Source: Sphingorhabdus sp. Alg231-15
Lineage (GTDB): Bacteria > Pseudomonadota > Alphaproteobacteria > Sphingomonadales > Sphingomonadaceae
DNA length: 64,000 nt
Assembly (NCBI RefSeq): GCF_900149705.1
Contig: NZ_LT703001.1
Location: 1,922,001-1,986,000, forward strand
Direction of reading: 5' to 3'
The notes under the pieces are model-generated. The model saw only the letters and a program-made list of their open reading frames with translations. It ran no database searches and was not told the origin of the DNA. Made by a program: the position numbers and the translations under genes. This document shows, piece by piece, positions 37,161 to 45,882 of this stretch (positions within the stretch are counted from its first letter, which is position 1; each line of letters opens with the position of its first letter).

Positions 37161-40100
37161 TCAGGCCGTCGCTGGGGTTTCTCGGCGCGCCGCCCACCAT
37201 CTTTTCACGCGCTGTTTACCGCGAAACTCCAGAACCGCCAGCGCGGGGATCAGCAATTGCAGTATCACCGTTCCGAACAATACACCAAAGCCAAGGCTTG
37301 CCGCCATAGGCACTAGAAATTGAGCCTGCAGACTGGTTTCGAAGGTAATCGGAGCGACGCCCAGAAACGTGGTCAAGGATGTGAGCATGATCGGCCGAAA
37401 CCGTGATTTTGCACCCTTCATGATCGCGTCTTCAATTGGCATACCATCTCGGAGATTCTCGTTGATAAAATCAATCATGACCAGCGATCCGTTGATGATG
37501 ACGCCGGCCAAAGCCGTAATCCCGAATACACTCAGAATAACCAGCTGAATATCGAGCAACATATGGCCGATCAGCGCACCTATTATGCCGAATGGGATCA
37601 CTGCCATAATGATAAGAGGCTGAAGATAGGAACGGAAGGGGATTGCCAATAATGCGTAGATCGCCAGAAATGAGAAGGTCAAGGCGGGGAAAAACGCGTC
37701 AAACGACTCCGCTTGCTCTTCCTGTTCACCGCCCATTGTGTAAAGCAATTGCGGATAATCCGCCTGCAGGCGCGGCATGATGTCATTGTTGAGCGCATTA
37801 GCAATTTCCTCACCGGTGACGACTTCATCATCGAGATCGGCCGTTACCGTTGTCACCCGGCGGCCATCGGTTCGGCGGATAATCGAAGGAGCCTGGCCGA
37901 ACGACACCTCTGCCAGAGTGCCCAAAGCCACTTCGCCGCCCGGAACACGCACTCGGAAACGTTCGACATCAGCGACGGAATTGCGCTCTGCTTCCGGCAA
38001 GCGGATATAGACCCGCACATCTTCACGCCCGCGCTGCACACGCAGCGCTTCGCTTCCAAAAAAGGCGGCACGGACTTGCGAGGCGACATCCTGCAGCGTG
38101 ACGCCAAGGGTCCGGGCTTCCGGTTTGAGACGCAGCTGAATTTCCTGCAGTCCTGCGTCCTGGTCCGTCTCAATGTCAAACAGTCCGGCAAAACGGTTGA
38201 GCTCAACCATCAGTTTATCGGCAGCGGCTTCAACAATAGCGGGGTCAGGGTCGGACAACTGAACATTGACTGGCGCGCCGACCGAGATCAGTTCTGATGC
38301 AAACACGAGTGAACGCGCTTCGACTATAAGCCCGACCTCTTCGCGCCATGCATTTTCGAATGCCTTCGCTTCGAGATCGCGCTGGTCCCCGGGGATGAAG
38401 CTGAACTGCACGCTGGCGAGGCTGGATGACGTATTTCCGCCATTGGGTTCCGGGCCACCGCTGGGCGCTGCCTGACCGATTCTCGTAAATATCCCACGCA
38501 ATGGCGACTCTTCATCTTCGGGCCGTCCCGATTGATAGTCAGCGAAGGCTTTGCGTCCACCTTCTTCGATCAGCAACGCGATTTTTTCCGTTTGCTCAAT
38601 TGTTGAGCCTGCGGGCATTTCCAGGCTCGCCGTCACGACATCGGCCTCGACCGAAGGAAAGAAACCGACCTTGATAATACCGGCAGGGATTAACGAGCCA
38701 AAGACGATTAACAGAGCCACTGCGCCGGCAAGAATGACAAATGGCATGCGGATAGCGAAGTGCAGCGCGCGATCTAACGGACCATCGACAAACGCCTGGT
38801 AATATTCATTCACCTTACCCTGCACACGCTCGAAAAAGAGGGTGATTGGATTGGTATGCGGTGCACCAGGCGGCGGCAGATGACTGAGATGATTTGGCAG
38901 AATCAATAGGGATTCGATCAAGGACAAGATCAAAACGCACACAACAACCAGCGGGATATCTGCAATCAGCTTGCCGATTACGCCGCCAACGGCAAATATC
39001 GATGAAAAGGCTGCAATCGTCGTCAGAACCGCAAAAATAACCGGCATCGTAACGCGGCGCGCTCCGGAAACCGATGCACCGAGCCCAGTGCGCCCGCTCT
39101 CCCGCTGGGCATAGACGTTCTCGCCCACAACAATGGCGTCATCAACCACCAGTCCTAGCGCGAGAATGAACCCGAAAAGCGAAAACATGTTGATACTGGA
39201 TCCTGCCAGATCGAGCAGGAAAATCGCTCCGACAAAGGTCACACCGATCCCGACCGCCGTCCATGCCGCAAGACGAATATCGAGAAACAGGGTAAGAGCC
39301 AGCAAGACGAGGACGAGGCCGATGGCAGCGTTTTTCAGCAGCAGGCTCAACCGGTCGTCCAGCAACTCGGAATCATCACTCCAGATGGCATAGGATACGC
39401 CTTCCGGAAGGGTCGACTTGAAATCTTCTTCGAGATAGAGGCGCACCGCTTCCGCGACATCCAGCACGCGTTCGTCGCTGGTCCGGAAGACTTCGACAAA
39501 GGCTACCGGTTTGCCATTATACAGGGAGATCAGATCCGAATCCTCAAATCCGTCTTTGACATCCGCCACCTGACCCAGCCGGATCAGCGCGCCATCTTGG
39601 TTGCTGACCAGCACAATATCTTCGAAATTCTGCTGATCATAATTCTGACCGATGGTGCGGACACGTACTTCTTCATTGTCGGTGTCAATAGAGCCTGCCG
39701 GACTATCAAGGCTACTCGCCGCGACGGTTCGCGAAATATCATTGAGCGACAGACCCAAGGCCTGAAGCGTGTTTTGCGGGACTTCTATAGATAACTCATA
39801 ATCGCGGATCGAGCTCGTATCGACGAAAGACACTTCATCCAGCGCTGCCAGCGAGTCTTCCAACCGGTAAGCGACTTCCTTTAAAGCGTTTTCCGACACA
39901 TCGCCGAAAATGGCAATCCGGACCACGCTCTGCCGCGTTGTCAGCTCTCTCACATCCGGCTCTTCCGCTTCGTCGGGGAAGGTCTGGATCTGGTCAATTT
40001 CCGCTTTGACATCATCCAGTGCCCGATCAATATCGGTACCCAGTTCCAGTTGCACGGAAACGGAACCCGATCCTTCATTGGCGCTCGCCGTCACTTTCTT

Positions 40101-40406
40101 GACGCCATCGACCGCTTCCACGGCTTCCTCGATTTTCTGGACAATCGACTCTTCGACTTCATCCGGTGTCGCGCCCGGATAGGCGACGCTTACCTGTACT
40201 GTGTCGAGGCTGTTTTCAGGAAAGACTTCCTGCACAATCGTGCCGAAAGACGCGATGCCGGCAATCAAAAAGAACAGCATCAGAAGATTGGCGGCGACGC
40301 CGTTGCGGGCCATGAAGGCGACAACACCGCGCTGCTCCATCACCGCTTTGCTCGGTATCTCCGGTCCCGATGGGGGCGTTCCGGATGGATCGGCCGGTAC
40401 GTTCAT
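37161..40406 (-). CDS. RND efflux transporter permease
   Basis: Inner-membrane RND pump of 1081 aa (HAE-1/AcrB-related family) driving drug or metabolite efflux with proton antiport. The first transmembrane helix is preceded by VVAFMARNGVAANLLMLFFLIAG, and the proton-relay helix contains FGFILALGLVVDDAIVVGENVYAQ. Two large periplasmic loops follow TM1 and TM7, and the C-terminal TM block has ALAGVIINGSLVMIDFIN. Third gene of the outer-membrane channel, adaptor and pump operon, with a 4-bp overlap with the adaptor. The short N-terminus suits the multidrug/lipid-type subgroup with mixed specificity. Confidence 0.95.
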   Translation of the reverse strand: MNVPADPSGTPPSGPEIPSKAVMEQRGVVAFMARNGVAANLLMLFFLIAGIASFGTIVQEVFPENSLDTVQVSVAYPGATPDEVEESIVQKIEEAVEAVDGVKKVTASANEGSGSVSVQLELGTDIDRALDDVKAEIDQIQTFPDEAEEPDVRELTTRQSVVRIAIFGDVSENALKEVAYRLEDSLAALDEVSFVDTSSIRDYELSIEVPQNTLQALGLSLNDISRTVAASSLDSPAGSIDTDNEEVRVRTIGQNYDQQNFEDIVLVSNQDGALIRLGQVADVKDGFEDSDLISLYNGKPVAFVEVFRTSDERVLDVAEAVRLYLEEDFKSTLPEGVSYAIWSDDSELLDDRLSLLLKNAAIGLVLVLLALTLFLDIRLAAWTAVGIGVTFVGAIFLLDLAGSSINMFSLFGFILALGLVVDDAIVVGENVYAQRESGRTGLGASVSGARRVTMPVIFAVLTTIAAFSSIFAVGGVIGKLIADIPLVVVCVLILSLIESLLILPNHLSHLPPPGAPHTNPITLFFERVQGKVNEYYQAFVDGPLDRALHFAIRMPFVILAGAVALLIVFGSLIPAGIIKVGFFPSVEADVVTASLEMPAGSTIEQTEKIALLIEEGGRKAFADYQSGRPEDEESPLRGIFTRIGQAAPSGGPEPNGGNTSSSLASVQFSFIPGDQRDLEAKAFENAWREEVGLIVEARSLVFASELISVGAPVNVQLSDPDPAIVEAAADKLMVELNRFAGLFDIETDQDAGLQEIQLRLKPEARTLGVTLQDVASQVRAAFFGSEALRVQRGREDVRVYIRLPEAERNSVADVERFRVRVPGGEVALGTLAEVSFGQAPSIIRRTDGRRVTTVTADLDDEVVTGEEIANALNNDIMPRLQADYPQLLYTMGGEQEEQAESFDAFFPALTFSFLAIYALLAIPFRSYLQPLIIMAVIPFGIIGALIGHMLLDIQLVILSVFGITALAGVIINGSLVMIDFINENLRDGMPIEDAIMKGAKSRFRPIMLTSLTTFLGVAPITFETSLQAQFLVPMAASLGFGVLFGTVILQLLIPALAVLEFRGKQRVKRWWAARRETPATA

Positions 40407-41782
40407 GGCGCTTTATCCGCCTTGGCCTTTTTGGTCACCTTGGCCTTTTTGGGGGCCGGCTTGGCATTCGCCGCCGCTTCTTTTCTCGCTTCGGCAACCC
40501 GGACGCGCTGACCATTTGTCGGTGTTTTCAGAGCGCTCAAGATCACCACTGGTTTTGCGCCGAGACCGGCGGTGGAAACAAGCGCTTGGGTGTCCGTTCG
40601 CTGAATGATATCGACGTTTACGATGCGCAATTTGCCTTCCCGTACGAGCCATATCTGATTGCCGGGTCTCAGCGCCGCCAGTGGCACGACCGCATATTGA
40701 TCGAGCGCCCGTCCGGTGATTTCCGCGTCAACGAAGCTACCAACAAATAGCGGGGGCGCTCCCGATGCGCCGGCTGATTTCTGACCCTCTTTCTGAACCG
40801 CTGCTGGCGCTGCTCCGCGCAAGGGGTTGGGAATACGCAGGAACACATCAATCGTCCGGGTCTGCGGATTGAGCACACTATTGGCGCGATCAACAAAGGC
40901 CTGCCAGCGATAGCGTGTCCCGCCATAGTTGGAAAAAACCGAGGCCTCGATACGAGTGCTGCCTGGTCGCCAGAGCGCCGGTATCAAGGCGGCTTCGCTT
41001 TCCGACAGAGGGATGACCGCTTCAAAATCGGCGGTGCCAACCATCGAACCGAGCGACTGACCGGGTGCCACATAGCTGCCCACCGCAATATCCTCAGACC
41101 GTACCACACCGGAAAAAGGTGCCCGGACGGTGGTTCGCTTCAATGCGGTTTGCGCATCAGCCAACTGTGCCTTGGCACGCCTCAGCCCGGCCCGCGCAGA
41201 TTGCAATTGTGGCTCGCGTGTCGCCAAACCGTTGGTCGGTGCTGCGCTCCTCGCTTGGCCATTGGTCCCCTGACTCTTCGCCAGTTCGGCCGGTGGCAAA
41301 ATCCGTGCCGCATAGTCGCTATCATCGACACTGGCATAGGCGCTGCTGCTTGCTCCGCGTTGCTGAAAGCGTTCAAGCTCGGCCTTGGCCAGAGCCACTT
41401 CCTCACGTGCTTCCATGAGCGCAACATTTTGCGAAGCGACATCAGCCTGCGCAGTTTGTACAGCGTTACGATAGTCCGATGTATCAATGCGAAACAGGGT
41501 TGCGCCGCGGCTGACTCTTTGGCCTTCTCTAAGGCCGGGATTAACATAGACGAGCTTACCGGCAACTTCGGCGGAGAGAGTCAGTTCTTCGCGCGCACGG
41601 ACAGTACCAGATCCCTGAACCATTAAATTGCCGGAGCGAATTTCCAACGGCGCCGCCTGCACCAGCGGAATATTTTCTTCCTCCGGTTTTTCAGCTGGCT
41701 CGGGTCGCAAAAAGATCAAAAGTGCCGCAATTGCAATAGCTGCAAGCAAGATCAGTCCGCCGATAACACGTTGACGGTGCAC
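40403..41782 (-). CDS. RND efflux periplasmic adaptor subunit
   Basis: Membrane-fusion protein of 459 aa with an N-terminal signal-anchor (GLILLAAIAIAALLIFL, about 9-25), a biotinyl-lipoyl-like hairpin (AEVAGKLVYVNPGLREGQRVSRGATLFRID), a long coiled-coil arm (about 95-220) and beta-barrel parts. The C-terminus ends in a Lys/Ala-rich tail (KPAPKKAKVTKKAKADK), which is unusual. GTG 41782 shares its G with the stop codon of the TolC-like gene; GGAGA lies about 6 nt upstream. The coupling fixes the pump stoichiometry by translation. Confidence 0.94.
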   Translation of the reverse strand: MHRQRVIGGLILLAAIAIAALLIFLRPEPAEKPEEENIPLVQAAPLEIRSGNLMVQGSGTVRAREELTLSAEVAGKLVYVNPGLREGQRVSRGATLFRIDTSDYRNAVQTAQADVASQNVALMEAREEVALAKAELERFQQRGASSSAYASVDDSDYAARILPPAELAKSQGTNGQARSAAPTNGLATREPQLQSARAGLRRAKAQLADAQTALKRTTVRAPFSGVVRSEDIAVGSYVAPGQSLGSMVGTADFEAVIPLSESEAALIPALWRPGSTRIEASVFSNYGGTRYRWQAFVDRANSVLNPQTRTIDVFLRIPNPLRGAAPAAVQKEGQKSAGASGAPPLFVGSFVDAEITGRALDQYAVVPLAALRPGNQIWLVREGKLRIVNVDIIQRTDTQALVSTAGLGAKPVVILSALKTPTNGQRVRVAEARKEAAANAKPAPKKAKVTKKAKADKAP

Positions 41783-43296
41783 TATTTGTCTCCTTCAGTT
41801 TCTGACGTGCTGACGACGGAATTTTCACCATCAACGGCAGGTATAGTCGGCACTTTTTCGTTCCAGCCGCCACCAAGCGCCCGGTGCACTGCCAATCGTG
41901 CTAGGGCGACGTCTCGGGCCGCCGAAGATAGCGCCGATTGCACCTGATATTGCGCCCGCAAGGCATCAAGATAGTCGACATAACTGCCGACACCGGTTGC
42001 AAAACGCCGCGATTGCAATTCGGCGGCAGCCGTCGCTTCGTCGAGTTGCGAGAAAAGAAAGCGATAGCGCTGTCGTTCTTCCTCATAGCGTTCAATCGCC
42101 GCACCAACTTCCTGATAGGCGGTGAGAACGGTACGAGCATAGACCGCCGCTTGTTGTGAATATTGCGCATCGGCAACATCGATATTGGCTCTGATTCTGC
42201 CCCCTTGGAACAACGGAGCAGTCAAATTGGCACCAAGGTTGAACACCCATTTATCGAATATATCCAACAGGCCCGACGGACTGCCCGCCTGCGTTCCCGT
42301 GCCAGCGGAAAGGCTGATCGATGGAAAGCGCTCGGCTTTGCGGGCGCCGAGATTGAATCGTCTGGCTTCCAACCGCTGGCCTTCGGCATATATATCCGGT
42401 CGCTGTGCCAGCAGATTAATTGGTAAGCCGGAAGGAATGGAGGTAAATATCAACTGTGGTGAAAGTTTCTTTGCGAGAAATTCGTCCATATTGCCGGAAT
42501 AGCGGCCAACCAGCACCGCTAATTGTCCTTCGGTTGCCGTCAGCTGGCTCTCGCGCTGCGGCAATCCGGCCTGTATATTTCGGAAATCCTGCCGCACTTG
42601 ATAGAGTTCGAATGACGACGCCAAACCGCGACGATAGCGATTTTCGGTCTGTTCGACCCGGTCACCCAGCACATCGATGATCTTGGTGGTCAAAGCGATC
42701 TGATCACGGGCATCCACAATATCGAAATAGCTGGTGATCGTCTCCGCCATCACCGCGAGACGCGCGGCCTGCAAATCTGCGGCGGCGGCAACCGCATCCG
42801 CTCGCGCTGCCCGGGCATCATCGCGCAACCGGCCCCAAAGATCGACTTCATAGGAAAAGCCCAGACCGGAAGTGTAGCTTTCCACCTGGAAACGCGACCC
42901 GCCGCCGCCAGCGCCAAAGCCCGTTCCAGCGGTTGGTGTATCCGAATAGCTGCTACCCAGATCGGCGTTGATCTGAGGGAATAGACCGCTTTTGGAAACG
43001 CGGGCCTGGGCTTCTGCCGCGCGCAATCGTGCCGCCGCCTCGGCCAGATCAAGATTTTCCGCCAGCGCTTCGTCCAGCAGTGCATTGAGAACCGGATCCT
43101 GAAAAGAGGTCCACCATTGCGCCGGTTCATAAGCGCCATTCGCATCGGTCTTGCTATATTGCTGGGGAACGCCTGCGGCAATTTCCGGCGCCTGTGATTC
43201 GGGCGCCATGCTCGCGCAGCCACTCAACAGCATCGCAACTGCACTTGAGGACAATGTTATTCTGAAAAGACTTCTGGTCACAATTGGGGGCACCAT
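41782..43296 (-). CDS. TolC-family outer membrane efflux lipoprotein
   Basis: Outer-membrane factor of an RND system, NodT/OprM type. The start at 43296 (MVPPIVTRSLFR) gives 504 aa, a signal peptide and a lipobox LLSGCASM (Cys near residue 25). Two OEP repeats each carry long alpha-hairpins (ALLDEALAENLDLAEAAARLRAAEAQARVSKSGLFPQINADLG and the equivalent second half). The open frame continues to 43896, but that part is antisense to the divergent TetR gene and lacks conserved content, so it was left out. First gene of the operon. Confidence 0.93.
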   Translation of the reverse strand: MVPPIVTRSLFRITLSSSAVAMLLSGCASMAPESQAPEIAAGVPQQYSKTDANGAYEPAQWWTSFQDPVLNALLDEALAENLDLAEAAARLRAAEAQARVSKSGLFPQINADLGSSYSDTPTAGTGFGAGGGGSRFQVESYTSGLGFSYEVDLWGRLRDDARAARADAVAAAADLQAARLAVMAETITSYFDIVDARDQIALTTKIIDVLGDRVEQTENRYRRGLASSFELYQVRQDFRNIQAGLPQRESQLTATEGQLAVLVGRYSGNMDEFLAKKLSPQLIFTSIPSGLPINLLAQRPDIYAEGQRLEARRFNLGARKAERFPSISLSAGTGTQAGSPSGLLDIFDKWVFNLGANLTAPLFQGGRIRANIDVADAQYSQQAAVYARTVLTAYQEVGAAIERYEEERQRYRFLFSQLDEATAAAELQSRRFATGVGSYVDYLDALRAQYQVQSALSSAARDVALARLAVHRALGGGWNEKVPTIPAVDGENSVVSTSETEGDK

Positions 43297-43346
43297 TACA
43301 ACGACCTGGACTCTACCAAGCGCTGCTAAACTGCCACCGAAGAAAA

Positions 43347-43381
43347 TGAACGTCAACGTTTTATTTGTACGATAGCGTTCA
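43347..43381. promoter_or_regulatory. candidate operator between efflux operon and TetR gene
   Basis: TGAACG (43347-43352) and CGTTCA (43376-43381) are inverted copies; within the left arm AACGT-CA-ACGTT (43349-43360) is a second small inverted repeat. The region lies in the 120-bp space between divergent start codons, where the TetR regulator is expected to bind. Confidence 0.4.
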
Positions 43382-43416
43382 ATTTGATAGAGTAGAGTCC
43401 TTATCAGGGGATTGCC

Positions 43417-44058
43417 GTGACAAATACGGAAAAGAATCAGACACATGCGCTTACCGATAGACCGGCGAGCCAGCGCAAAATTGCCGAAATACTGGCAGCG
43501 GCGCGTGTGGAATTTTTCGCCAACGGTTTCTCCGCCGCCACAATCGAAGCGATAGCGGCGCGCGCGCAGGTCTCCAAAGTCACGGTTTACAGCTGGTTCA
43601 AAGACAAGGAAAATCTGTTTGTACAAGTCGTTCGCACGGAATCTGCCCAGATGCGCGAAAATTTCGTGCCGGAGAATCTCGCAGAGAAAGGCCTGCGCGA
43701 GATTCTCTTGCATGCCGCGCGCGGCATGCTCGACTTTCTGATGCGGGAAGACAGGGTTCGGATGGAACGCATATTGGCTGCGGAAGTGACACGTGATCCG
43801 GCGATCGGCCAGATGTTTCTGGAAAACGGGCCGCTCAGAATGGCCGAAGGCCTTAAAGCACTCCTGCGCGCTTCGGTTGAAAAGGGTGAAATTCAAAGTG
43901 ATGATTTGGAAGCGTCAGCAGAGATGTTTGCCGGGTTGGTGATGGGCCGCATGGATTTACTCCTGCGCTATGGGCATAAAATCAAGATGACCGCTGCGGA
44001 CAAGGAAAAACGCGCCAAACGCGCGGTTGATGCCTGGATGCTAGTCCATCAACCGTAA
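43417..44058 (+). CDS. TetR/AcrR family regulator of the adjacent efflux operon
   Basis: Regulator of 213 aa. The helix-turn-helix (about residues 15-62) reads ILAAARVEFFANGFSAATIEAIAARAQVSKVTVYSWFKDKENLF, a standard AcrR-like domain; the C-terminal part is TetR_C-like, with helices for drug binding. GTG start at 43417, with GGGG about 7 nt upstream. It is divergent from the TolC-adaptor-pump operon and most likely its repressor. Confidence 0.93.
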   Translation: MTNTEKNQTHALTDRPASQRKIAEILAAARVEFFANGFSAATIEAIAARAQVSKVTVYSWFKDKENLFVQVVRTESAQMRENFVPENLAEKGLREILLHAARGMLDFLMREDRVRMERILAAEVTRDPAIGQMFLENGPLRMAEGLKALLRASVEKGEIQSDDLEASAEMFAGLVMGRMDLLLRYGHKIKMTAADKEKRAKRAVDAWMLVHQP

Positions 44059-44090
44059 TTGCCACGGTGATCCTGGGAACATCGCAAAGA

Positions 44091-44786
44091 CTAAGCCGCC
44101 TGCATGTACGCCCAAACCGGCAAATGGTCCGAAGCTTTGCGCGCCGCTGCACTGTCATGCACGCCGCTGTCGGTTGATTCCAAGCGATCACAATGCATGA
44201 TCCGGTCAAGCTTTGCGATCGGTCCGCGAGAATGGAAACTACGGCCGCATTCGACCAGATTATAACTGCGGCCGAAGTCGTTCAGACAACCGCGTGCAGC
44301 GCTCCATTCATTCAGATCACCCATTAATATGGTTGATCGATCCAGACCATAATGTTTCGCCAGTTTAATGATCGCAGCAGCCTGACGACGGCGCCAGAGG
44401 CCGGACAAATCCAGATGCATGCCAAAGATCGAGAGATCAAAGCCGCCTATTTCGATCTGCGCCATCACCGCACCGCGCGGCTCAAGATAAGGGATATGCA
44501 AAATGTCATGGGCCACTATGCGGGCCGACTTGTGCGCCAATATCGCATTGCCATGCCAGCCCATTGAATCCGTCTGCACATCCAGCGGGATAGCGCGGTA
44601 ATCGCTATATTGTTCGAGTAGCAAGGATGGAATGGCTGCGGCCCGCGCACCAAAGCGGCGGTCCGCTTCCTGCAAGGTGACGATATCTGCATCCAGCTCA
44701 TTGAGCACGTCAATGGTCCGTCCCGGATTACGCCGCCGGTCGGTGCCTATGGCCTTGTGGATATTATAACTGGCAACCTTTAGCAT
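44091..44786 (-). CDS. endonuclease/exonuclease/phosphatase family protein
   Basis: Metal-dependent phosphodiesterase fold (EEP, DNase I-like), 231 aa. Motifs: SYNIHKAIG at the start, LQEAD (metal glutamate), FGMHLDLSG, LMGDLNEWSA (DxN) and the C-terminal SDHLPVWA with catalytic histidine. There is no signal peptide. Similar proteins next to phospholipase D or diacylglycerol-like genes process phospholipids, but no such neighbour exists here. Substrate unknown. Confidence 0.9.
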   Translation of the reverse strand: MLKVASYNIHKAIGTDRRRNPGRTIDVLNELDADIVTLQEADRRFGARAAAIPSLLLEQYSDYRAIPLDVQTDSMGWHGNAILAHKSARIVAHDILHIPYLEPRGAVMAQIEIGGFDLSIFGMHLDLSGLWRRRQAAAIIKLAKHYGLDRSTILMGDLNEWSAARGCLNDFGRSYNLVECGRSFHSRGPIAKLDRIMHCDRLESTDSGVHDSAAARKASDHLPVWAYMQAA

Positions 44787-44895
44787 CGAAGAGTCTGCAA
44801 TAATCCTGCGCCGAGTCCGTTTAGTTAAGCTGCAATCAGATTACGACCAAGCGCAGATCATGCAAACATAATCTGGCCCAAAAGAGTCCAACTGG

Positions 44896-45666
44896 TCAGC
44901 TCTCGGTTTTCAGCAACGCAAACAGCGCGCCAGTCGGATCGCGCAACAAAGCAAACCGGCCAAAGCCTGATTTGGTCTGCGGTGCCATGACTATCTGTGC
45001 ACCCAGCGATCCTGCTTTCTCAACCGACGCATCAACATTCGCGGTGGTCATATAGGGCACCCATTGCGCCTTTATATCCAAAGCCTCCGGAATCACCGAT
45101 GCGCCCGTCACTAGTTGGTCATCAGGCGCTGTGAAATTGACGCTATGGCTCATATCTTCTGCCTCCGTCTCTGTGGGAGACCATGGAAAGAGACCTTCAT
45201 AAAATTGCTTTACGCCTTGGATATCCGGCGCAAGCAGATTGTCCCAAGTGAATAGCCCGGTTGGTGCAGGATAGTCGTGGCTGGCGACAAATGGGCAGAT
45301 TAGTGCACCTTGCGGATCGCGAATAACTGCGCTTCGTCCCACACCAGGAATATCAAAGGCTGTTCTTTCGATCGTTCCGCCCAGTTTTTCGCAGCGTTTC
45401 GCAGCATCATCGACATTGTCAACGGCAACAAAGGCCAGCCAATGGGATTGCTGATCCGGTTCGATCGCGATGAATCCACCATGCGCTTCGCCATGATCGA
45501 GAATGAGCGGATAATCGGCCTCACCGGATTTCCAGACAAATTTCTCGGCATGTTCCACTTCATAGGTCCATCCCAGTAATTCCGCATAAAATTTGCGCGC
45601 CGCGCCGACATTGGTGGTCAGCAGGTCATGCCACACAACCTGACCAGTGGTTGATGGTTGCACCAT
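44896..45666 (-). CDS. VOC family protein, two glyoxalase-like domains
   Basis: Two tandem VOC (glyoxalase/bleomycin-resistance/dioxygenase) domains in 256 aa: GQVVWHDLLTTNVGAARKFYAELLGWTYE begins the first and TGLFTWDNLLAPDIQGVKQFYEGLFPWS the second. Each has the paired WFxPxGA-like end (IRDPQGALICPF; LRDPTGALFALL). Likely a metal-binding lyase or hydroxylase-like protein; substrate unknown. The start at 45666 has AAGGAG 6 nt upstream, which decides against the longer frame. Confidence 0.9.
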   Translation of the reverse strand: MVQPSTTGQVVWHDLLTTNVGAARKFYAELLGWTYEVEHAEKFVWKSGEADYPLILDHGEAHGGFIAIEPDQQSHWLAFVAVDNVDDAAKRCEKLGGTIERTAFDIPGVGRSAVIRDPQGALICPFVASHDYPAPTGLFTWDNLLAPDIQGVKQFYEGLFPWSPTETEAEDMSHSVNFTAPDDQLVTGASVIPEALDIKAQWVPYMTTANVDASVEKAGSLGAQIVMAPQTKSGFGRFALLRDPTGALFALLKTES

Positions 45667-45731
45667 GGCTTGCTCCTTTCTCAATGCCTCATGCCCCACG
45701 CAAGACATTGCACATACCGGTTTTCGAGCCG

Positions 45732-45745
45732 TTGATTCAGATCAA
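45732..45745 (+). promoter_or_regulatory. perfect FNR/FixK-type box
   Basis: TTGAT-TCAG-ATCAA, an exact match to the FNR/FixK consensus TTGATN4ATCAA. With a -10-like TAGATA at 45768-45773 and an expected transcript start near 45780, the box would be centred close to -41.5, the place for class II activation of the antiporter gene at 45883. The VOC gene on the other side starts 66 bp away. Confidence 0.65.
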
Positions 45746-45882
45746 TCTCATGGATGAAATCCGCTGATAGATACCCTGCTTATCAACTTTGCCAGAACGG
45801 CAGCAATATTCTTGAAACGACGGGAAATGGCGCATACCATCCGCCCATACAGATCCCTTAGCATCTTACCCAAGGCCTGACC

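Noticed and set aside
43297-43896. N-terminal extension of the TolC-like gene to 704 codons
   Set aside because: It is antisense to the TetR gene and would put the signal peptide and lipobox in the middle of the protein.
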